From Methylotenera sp. (lineage in GTDB: Bacteria; Pseudomonadota; Gammaproteobacteria; Burkholderiales; Methylophilaceae): a stretch of 11,685 nt of DNA. Under the pieces are notes generated by a model, which did no database searches, was not told where the DNA came from, and saw only the letters and a program-made list of their open reading frames with translations. Position numbers and translations under genes: made by a program. Location: positions 1 through 11,685 of the forward strand of contig JAIYEJ010000054.1 in assembly GCA_027487055.1 (NCBI GenBank), in the 5' to 3' direction. Of this stretch, positions 7,146 through 11,685 are shown piece after piece. Numbering within the stretch: the stretch's first letter is position 1; each line of letters begins with the position of its first letter.

Positions 7146-8477
7146 CTACTCACCCGCAGCAACTGTCATCTGCTCAATTAAAATTGAGCCTACTTGCTTA
7201 GCGCTTTGTTTAATTGCGTCATCACCAATTGCAACGATTTGCTTAAGCATGTCTTTCATATTGCCTGCGATGGTAATTTCTTCCACAGGGTGTGCAATCA
7301 CACCGTTCTCAACCCAAAAGCCTGCTGCGCCACGCGAATAATCTCCTGTCACCATATTCAAACCATGCCCCAGCATCTCTGTGACTAACAAGCCCGTACC
7401 CATCTGCGCCAATAAATCTGCAAATTGATGATTGGTGTGTGACACAACAATATTATGAGCCCCACCAGCATTGCCCGTTGTTTGCATACCCAACTTGCGT
7501 GATGAATAACTTGATAACAAATACCCTTGCAACACCCCATTTTCAACGAGTTTTCGCGCATGCGTTGCAACGCCTTCGCTATCAAAAGCGCTACTAGCAA
7601 CCCCCTTTGGCAAATATGGCAACTCTTCAATATTAAGTAAGGGTGCTGCAATTGAGCTACCTAAGCTATCTAACAAATATGATGATTTACGATATAAGTT
7701 GCCGCCTGAAATAGCGCTTAAGAGTGATGAAATTATCCCTGAAGCAAGTGGCGCTTCAAATAACACAGGGTATTGCCCCGTTTTAATTGGCCTTGCTCCT
7801 AAGCGTTTTACTGTGCGCTCCCCTGCCAACTTGCCAACAGAAACGGCGCTTTCCATGTCGGCCGCATCTCTGGCATTGGTATACCAATAATCGCGTTGCA
7901 TCGCATCTCCAGCTTCAGCTTCAGCAATTACTGAGCAGCTAATGCTATGACGCGTACTTGGGTAGCCGCCAACAAATCCATGGCTATTTGCATAGGCAAA
8001 AACACCTTCACTATTATAAACACTTGCACCTTCTGAATTGGTAATGCGTTTTTTATCCACCTCTAGCGCTGCTGCTTCACACGTTTTGGCGATTTCCAGT
8101 GCATCTTCTACGCTAATATTCCAAGGATGATGTAAGGATAAATCTGGAAACTTGGTAGCCATTAATGCTGCTTCTGCCAACCCACAAAATGCATCTTCTG
8201 CAGTATATTTAGCGATGTTACAGGCGGCTTCCACTGTGTCTTTAAGTGCTGTACTACTTAAATCTGAGCTACTGGCTTGACCCTTTTTATGGCCAAAATA
8301 GACCGTGACTGAAACGCCCTTATCGCGGTTATATTCTATATTTTCTGTTTCACCCATACGGACAGAAACGCTTTGCCCAGTGCCAAAACTGACTTCCGTT
8401 TCTGCTGAGGATGCGCCAGCTGACTTGGCTAATTTAAGAACATCTTGTGTGATTTGCTTTAATTGCTCTAAATGCAT
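7146..8477 (-). CDS. pmbA: Metalloprotease-family protein PmbA (TldE)
   Basis: PmbA/TldE pairs with TldD to form a cytosolic protease that in E. coli matures microcin B17 and degrades unfolded peptides such as the CcdA antitoxin. The 443 residues match the family length. The conserved C-terminal half is clear: AFDSEGVATHARKLVENG (297-314), LLSSYSSRKLGMQTTGNAGG (320-339), VTEMLGHGLNMVTGDYSRGA (365-384) and GFWVENGVIAHPVEEITIAG (386-405). The zinc-binding HExxxH motif belongs to TldD and is absent here, as expected for TldE. tldD is not in the window, so it must lie elsewhere if the pair exists. The start at 8477 has an AGGATA ribosome site about eight bases upstream on the minus strand. The gene is divergent from darP, an arrangement familiar in proteobacteria, and ends at the shared mlaA terminator. 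Confidence 0.96.
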   Translation of the reverse strand: MHLEQLKQITQDVLKLAKSAGASSAETEVSFGTGQSVSVRMGETENIEYNRDKGVSVTVYFGHKKGQASSSDLSSTALKDTVEAACNIAKYTAEDAFCGLAEAALMATKFPDLSLHHPWNISVEDALEIAKTCEAAALEVDKKRITNSEGASVYNSEGVFAYANSHGFVGGYPSTRHSISCSVIAEAEAGDAMQRDYWYTNARDAADMESAVSVGKLAGERTVKRLGARPIKTGQYPVLFEAPLASGIISSLLSAISGGNLYRKSSYLLDSLGSSIAAPLLNIEELPYLPKGVASSAFDSEGVATHARKLVENGVLQGYLLSSYSSRKLGMQTTGNAGGAHNIVVSHTNHQFADLLAQMGTGLLVTEMLGHGLNMVTGDYSRGAAGFWVENGVIAHPVEEITIAGNMKDMLKQIVAIGDDAIKQSAKQVGSILIEQMTVAAGE

Positions 8478-8494
8478 TCAATTGTTATCCTATA

Positions 8495-8523
8495 TAACTT
8501 AAGCATGACTTATTATTAAGTTA
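8495..8523. promoter_or_regulatory. Inverted repeat in the pmbA-darP divergent promoter region
   Basis: TAACTTAA (8495-8502) is repeated as its exact complement TTAAGTTA (8516-8523) with a 13-base spacer. The arm centres are 21 bases apart, about two helical turns, the geometry of a dimer-binding operator. It lies between the pmbA start and the candidate darP -10. Purely pattern-based; no known regulator is implied. Confidence 0.3.
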
Positions 8524-8534
8524 AGCGCTAAAAC

Positions 8535-8543
8535 TGCTATCAT
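8535..8543 (+). promoter_or_regulatory. Candidate extended -10 promoter for darP
   Basis: TGC at 8535-8537 immediately precedes TATCAT (8538-8543, five of six -10 bases), giving an extended -10 element. The -35 region (about 8516-8521) is poor, which is usual for extended -10 promoters. It lies 39 bases before the darP GTG and could also drive the closely following nhaA. Confidence 0.4.
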
Positions 8544-8582
8544 ACCGTAGCAATCAACAAAGCCCCTAGAAACCAATATACC

Positions 8583-9119
8583 GTGAACGAAAAAACTGAA
8601 CACTTAGAACCAATTAGCAAAACCAAGCTTAAAGCTGAAGCAGATGCTGCTCAAGATATTGGGAAAAAATTAATTGATTTACCTAAAGACAGATTAACCA
8701 AGTTAGACCTGCCAGAAGCCTTATTCGATGCGATTAAGGAAGCTAAGCGATTGACAGCGAATGGGGCGATTCGTCGTCAAAAACAATACATAGGCCGCTT
8801 GATGCGTGATATTGATATTGCCCCAATAGTTGACCAACTACAACGCTGGGAAGGTAAGCATAACGAAGAAAGCGCAAAATTTCATACTTTGGAACGCTGG
8901 CGCGAACGTTTGCTGAAGGATGAATCAGCTGTTTCAGAATATATTGCGGCTAACCCACAAGTTGATAGCCAGCAACTGCGCACGCTGATTAGAAATGCGC
9001 AACGTGAGGAAGCCGCCCAAAAACCACCCAAGAGTAGCCGAGAACTATTTAAATTATTACGAGTGATTGCAGAAGATAATAATGAAAATACAACTGAATT
9101 AGATCATCAATTGATTTAG
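8583..9119 (+). CDS. darP: Dual-action ribosomal maturation protein DarP (YjgA, DUF615)
   Basis: DarP/YjgA associates with late 50S precursors and promotes their maturation around the peptidyl transferase centre. The 178-residue protein aligns well with the E. coli protein (183 residues): ISKTKLKAEADAAQDIGKKL (11-30), RRQKQYIGRLMRDIDIAPI (64-82), FHTLERWRERLL (100-111), the hallmark QQLRTLIRNAQREE (130-143) and KPPKSSRELFKLLR (147-160). It is highly charged and helical, with no signal peptide. The start is a GTG at 8583. An in-frame stop lies at 8529-8531 and no ATG occurs between it and the GTG, so the GTG is the best choice although no Shine-Dalgarno is apparent. It is divergent from pmbA, as in many proteobacteria. 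nhaA follows after 22 bases, where mog is a more usual neighbour. Confidence 0.95.
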   Translation: MNEKTEHLEPISKTKLKAEADAAQDIGKKLIDLPKDRLTKLDLPEALFDAIKEAKRLTANGAIRRQKQYIGRLMRDIDIAPIVDQLQRWEGKHNEESAKFHTLERWRERLLKDESAVSEYIAANPQVDSQQLRTLIRNAQREEAAQKPPKSSRELFKLLRVIAEDNNENTTELDHQLI

Positions 9120-9141
9120 TAATATTTTAAGGAATTGGTCA

Positions 9142-10524
9142 ATGGTAACAAGCAATAAAAAGCAGGATACTCCTGAGTTAGGCATTATTTATGCACCTTG
9201 GGAGCGCACATTTTCTCGTGTTTTAACTCCACTTGAAGAGTTTATAAATCGGCAAACCACAAGTAGTTTCTTGTTGATGGGTGCCGCTGTCATAGCAATA
9301 CTCATCGCTAATAGCAACCACGCCGAACAATATCTGCATTTGATTCATACACCTGTCGATATTCATATTGGTGGCTGGGGCATTGAGATGAGTATGCACC
9401 ATTGGGTCAATGATGCACTCATGGCGATTTTCTTTTTTGTAGTTGGGTTAGAACTTAAACGTGAAATACTGGTAGGGGAACTTGCTGATTTACGTCAAGC
9501 CACGTTGCCGATACTGGCGGCTATTGGTGGGATGGTTGTGCCTGCTTTGATTTTTTTAGCATTTAATCATGAAGGCGATGCGATGCGAGGTTGGGGCATA
9601 CCCATGGCAACAGACATTGCATTTGCCGTTGGTGCGCTTGTCATGTTGGGAAAACGTGTTCCAAAGTCTCTAGTCACTTTTTTAGTAGCTTTGGCGATTG
9701 TAGATGATTTAGGGGCTGTCTTGGTGATTGCACTGTTTTACACCAAAAACTTAGCGCTTAATTGGCTGATACTTTCTGCGGGCTTAGTGTTAGTGTTGTT
9801 AACATTAAACTTATCAGGCATTCGCAATGCTATTCCTTACTTTATTGTAGCTGTGCTACTTTGGTACACCATGTTGCAATCAGGGGTTCATGCCACCTTA
9901 GCAGGAGTGATAGGTGCATTTACTATCCCTGCCCGCTCCAAATATAACCCCAGTTTATTTGTGGAACGCTTGAAAACTCAGTTAGAATATTTCTCTGAAA
10001 ATCAGAAGCATGGTGCAAATAACATCATGACCAATGATAAGCTACACCCGATTATAGAAACCATTGAAGATAGTGTGATGGGGGTGCAAACTCCGTTGCA
10101 GCGCTTAGAGCAATTCTGGCACGTCCCAGTCGCCTTTTTAATTATTCCCTTGTTTGCAATATTTAATGCTGGCATCTCAGTTAAGTTAGATTCACTATCC
10201 GAAACATTGACACATCCGATTATGTTGGGGGTTTTTTTTGGGCTGCTGGTGGGTAAGTTTCTAGGGATTACTGGAGCGTGTTTGCTTGCAATTAAACTTG
10301 GTTGGGGGAAAATGCCAAGTGGCGCAAGCTTTAGTCAGTTAGCGGCTGTATCAGTATTAGCCGGAATAGGATTCACCATGTCCATTTTTATAGATGAACT
10401 TGCTTTTAAAGATCATGCTGATTACTTACTAATGGCGAAAACAGGCGTATTTGCAGGTTCCTTCGCAGCAGGCATATTGGGCTCATTATGGCTATGGTTC
10501 CTTGGGTTGAAACCTTCTCGATAG
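9142..10524 (+). CDS. nhaA: Na+/H+ antiporter NhaA, long form
   Basis: NhaA exchanges two external protons for one internal sodium (or lithium) ion across the inner membrane and is active at alkaline pH. The 460 residues exceed the roughly 390 of E. coli NhaA. Functional positions are conserved: Glu104, Arg107 and Glu108 of the pH-sensing GLELKRE; Asp158 in MATDIAF (E. coli Asp133); the ion-binding pair Asp188-Asp189 in AIVDDLGAV (Asp163/164); Lys372 in GLLVGKFLG (Lys300); and GIGFTMSIFI (408-417). Extra length comes from an N-terminal extension of about 25 residues and roughly 45 added residues in the loop before transmembrane segment 9 (about 266-318). RLEQFWH (321-327) then matches the E. 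coli RLEHVLH sensor segment, with Gln324 in place of His253. An AAGGAA ribosome site (9129-9134) lies seven bases before the ATG. It is probably transcribed with darP. Confidence 0.96.
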   Translation: MVTSNKKQDTPELGIIYAPWERTFSRVLTPLEEFINRQTTSSFLLMGAAVIAILIANSNHAEQYLHLIHTPVDIHIGGWGIEMSMHHWVNDALMAIFFFVVGLELKREILVGELADLRQATLPILAAIGGMVVPALIFLAFNHEGDAMRGWGIPMATDIAFAVGALVMLGKRVPKSLVTFLVALAIVDDLGAVLVIALFYTKNLALNWLILSAGLVLVLLTLNLSGIRNAIPYFIVAVLLWYTMLQSGVHATLAGVIGAFTIPARSKYNPSLFVERLKTQLEYFSENQKHGANNIMTNDKLHPIIETIEDSVMGVQTPLQRLEQFWHVPVAFLIIPLFAIFNAGISVKLDSLSETLTHPIMLGVFFGLLVGKFLGITGACLLAIKLGWGKMPSGASFSQLAAVSVLAGIGFTMSIFIDELAFKDHADYLLMAKTGVFAGSFAAGILGSLWLWFLGLKPSR

Positions 10525-10540
10525 TACTTAACCATCGTTA

Positions 10541-10568
10541 ATGCCCAAAAAATTATTTTTTTAGGCAT
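10541..10568. terminator. Putative bidirectional terminator between nhaA and the PDZ-protein gene
   Basis: ATGCC (10541-10545) pairs with GGCAT (10564-10568). After one mismatch, six A-T pairs follow (10547-10552 with 10557-10562) around a four-base TTAT loop. It sits 17 bases after the nhaA stop and 21 bases from the convergent gene's stop. The A/T tracts are inside the GC arms rather than outside them, which is unusual for an intrinsic terminator. A second short palindrome, centred on TACTTAAGTA (10575-10584), follows at once. Confidence 0.45.
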
Positions 10569-10588
10569 CTAGCGTACTTAAGTATGCC

Positions 10589-11332
10589 TTATCGTTGATT
10601 AATTTTTACTGTGGTAATGGCTTTTGCGCCATCACGCTCATACTCGATTGGAACAGTTTGACCTTGCAATTGACGCACTGCTGGTGATAGATCTTCAGCT
10701 TTATTCAATGCTATTGCTCCAACTTTATGTAACACGTCACCACGCACTAAGCCCGCTTTGTCTGCGGGGGAGTCTTTAATAACTGCAAGCACTTTTAAAC
10801 CATTGTTAGCTACTGTCGCTTTTTTTACATCCTCATCTACGGTTTTGGGAATGAGCTTAATAATATGCACGCCTAATAAAGGCGTTGGCAACTTTGCCCA
10901 ATAGCTTGCAAAATACTTATATTTGGTGGGTTCATCTTGCAAATCATTTGGGTCTGCTTCACCACCATTTTTCTTGGCAGATTCTTTTATTGCAGATATT
11001 CTAGATGCCGCTGTTTTTGCAGAGCCATGTTTAGTGTAAACCAATACTGTATCTGCTTTAATTGCGCGACCGTGCTGCAATGCGAGTTCTGCAGGTACAT
11101 TTCCAGCCTCGAAACCGCTACTGCCCATCATGTCATAGCCTTTTTCTAGCATGCTAATATTATCTTCATCTTTATGATTACTGACATAAATTTTCGTATC
11201 AGGATTCGCTTCTAGTGATACCAAGTTACTAGTATTTTGGGCTTTGTAATTTTGTGCATAAAGATTTTCATCAGCCCATGCATTTGCACTGATGGCTATC
11301 AAAAATACTAAACTCGCTAATTTTATTTGCAT
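10589..11332 (-). CDS. Exported PDZ-domain protein of unknown function
   Basis: I do not recognise a named family. The 247-residue product begins with a clear Sec signal peptide (MQIKLASLVFLIAISANAWA), predicted to be cut after Ala20 (AWA|DE), so it should be periplasmic or secreted. Residues about 45-145 form an N-terminal region with GYDMMGSSGFEAG (65-77), then an alpha/beta stretch ending in IKADTVLVYTKHG (91-103). A low-complexity charged segment follows (about 115-137, KKNGGEADPNDLQDE). The C-terminal part (about 175-245) is PDZ-like: GLKVLAVIKDSPADKAGLVRGDVLHKVG, with the usual SPADKAGL-x-GD turn. No protease catalytic triad is visible, so it is not a DegP/DegS-type protease; a scaffold, chaperone-like or peptide-binding role is possible. 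The frame stays open up to 11440, but the 11332 ATG is preferred because it starts the signal peptide and has an AAGGA site eight bases upstream. It is divergent from mog and convergent with nhaA. Confidence 0.88.
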   Translation of the reverse strand: MQIKLASLVFLIAISANAWADENLYAQNYKAQNTSNLVSLEANPDTKIYVSNHKDEDNISMLEKGYDMMGSSGFEAGNVPAELALQHGRAIKADTVLVYTKHGSAKTAASRISAIKESAKKNGGEADPNDLQDEPTKYKYFASYWAKLPTPLLGVHIIKLIPKTVDEDVKKATVANNGLKVLAVIKDSPADKAGLVRGDVLHKVGAIALNKAEDLSPAVRQLQGQTVPIEYERDGAKAITTVKINQR

Positions 11333-11340
11333 CTTAAAAA

Positions 11341-11345
11341 TCCTT
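11341..11345 (-). promoter_or_regulatory. Ribosome binding site fixing the PDZ-protein start
   Basis: TCCTT on the plus strand reads AAGGA on the minus strand, eight bases upstream of the ATG at 11332. It supports this start over the longer open frame beginning at 11440, which would overlap the mog start and put 36 residues ahead of the signal peptide. Confidence 0.75.
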
Positions 11346-11413
11346 AAATTTATTCGATATGTTTTTGTCATGATACTATTTATCCTAGACATGCAAACCA
11401 TAAAACAATTCAA

Positions 11414-11685
11414 ATGAGCGAAATAAATAATCCTGCACAATCTAAATTACCCGTATGCAAAATTGGAATTGTTTCTATTAGCGATCGAGCCTCATCTGGG
11501 GTTTATGAGGATAAAGGCATCCCAACATTGCAAGAATGGCTTACACGCGTAATCTCATCCCCTTTTACGGTAGAAACAAGGCTGATTGCAGATGAACAAA
11601 ATGAAATTGAAAAAACTCTACTAGATTTAGTAGACAATCATTGCTGCCACTTAATTCTAACCACAGGTGGCACGGGGCCTGCACT
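11414..11685 (+). CDS. mog: Molybdopterin adenylyltransferase (MogA family), 5' part
   Basis: MogA adenylates molybdopterin with ATP, preparing it for molybdate insertion by MoeA in molybdenum cofactor synthesis. The first 90 codons are present and the gene runs off the right edge. The visible sequence carries the family signatures: KIGIVSISDRASSGVYEDKG (16-35), nearly the E. coli MogA motif, and the substrate-loop start TTGGTGPA (83-90). The closeness to MogA rather than MoaB or CinA rests on SDRASSGVYxDKGIP. The ATG at 11414 leaves about 14 residues before the conserved core, and its ribosome site is weak. The 81-base gap to the divergent PDZ gene must hold promoters for both; none is convincing by eye. 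In many proteobacteria mog lies close to darP (yjgA), and here nhaA and the PDZ gene separate them. Confidence 0.95.
   Translation, partial: MSEINNPAQSKLPVCKIGIVSISDRASSGVYEDKGIPTLQEWLTRVISSPFTVETRLIADEQNEIEKTLLDLVDNHCCHLILTTGGTGPA

Noticed and set aside
7385..7651. An 88-codon minus-strand frame inside pmbA.
   Set aside because: It is a shadow in another frame of a strongly conserved pmbA region and carries no independent signal.
11333..11440. Open frame extending the PDZ gene upstream to 11440 (36 extra residues).
   Set aside because: It would overlap the mog start, bury the signal peptide inside the protein and lacks a ribosome site. The ATG at 11332 has AAGGA at the right distance.
1..11685. 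CRISPR arrays, insertion sequences, tRNA or rRNA genes, attachment sites, and defence or toxin-antitoxin modules.
   Set aside because: No regularly spaced repeats, transposase-like proteins, terminal repeats or RNA gene signatures were seen. All substantial frames are accounted for by the genes listed.

Overview
The window looks like a piece of the core chromosome of a low-GC betaproteobacterium. The closest fit I can suggest is the Methylophilaceae (a Methylotenera-like methylotroph). That placement rests on the protein families, on the pmbA / darP / mog neighbourhood, and on AT-leaning codon use. I could not run a search, so the family-level assignment is an inference. No rRNA, tRNA, insertion sequence, phage gene or CRISPR array is visible.

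Layout. (a) 1-1189: the 3' end of a deoxynucleoside kinase gene, followed 12 bases later by panB. (b) 1211-2473, minus strand: a DUF3391 + HD-GYP protein (cyclic-di-GMP phosphodiesterase family), convergent with panB and divergent from panC, so it separates the two pantothenate genes. (c) 2707-4475, plus strand: panC, rsfS and rlmH, the last two overlapping by one base. (d) 4621-6078: phrB, a class I type photolyase, followed by a likely terminator. (e) 6302-7087: mlaA, an outer-membrane lipoprotein gene with its own likely promoter, closed by a strong palindromic terminator shared with the convergent pmbA. (f) 7146-8477, minus: pmbA (tldE). (g) 8583-9119, plus: darP (yjgA), divergent from pmbA. 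(h) 9142-10524, plus: nhaA, 22 bases after darP. (i) 10589-11332, minus: an exported PDZ-domain protein of unknown function. (j) 11414 to the window end: the first 90 codons of a mogA-type molybdopterin adenylyltransferase.

How the genes relate. panB and panC catalyse two steps of pantothenate (coenzyme A) synthesis. rsfS, rlmH and darP all act on the large ribosomal subunit (dormancy, 23S rRNA methylation, 50S assembly). mlaA works in outer-membrane lipid asymmetry, nhaA in sodium and pH homeostasis, phrB in light-driven DNA repair, and mog in molybdenum cofactor synthesis. The rest of the Mla system, tldD, nadD and maf are not in the window.

The longest gene-free stretches are 2474-2706 (233 bases, between the divergent HD-GYP gene and panC) and 6079-6301 (223 bases). 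The first holds only an AT-rich inverted repeat (2576-2583 / 2612-2619) and no convincing promoter. The second holds the putative phrB terminator and mlaA promoter.

I found no convincing new multi-gene system. The points most worth following are the uncharacterised PDZ protein, the lost distal tryptophan in the photolyase, the altered metal-site motif of the HD-GYP protein, and the places where this locus departs from common gene orders.
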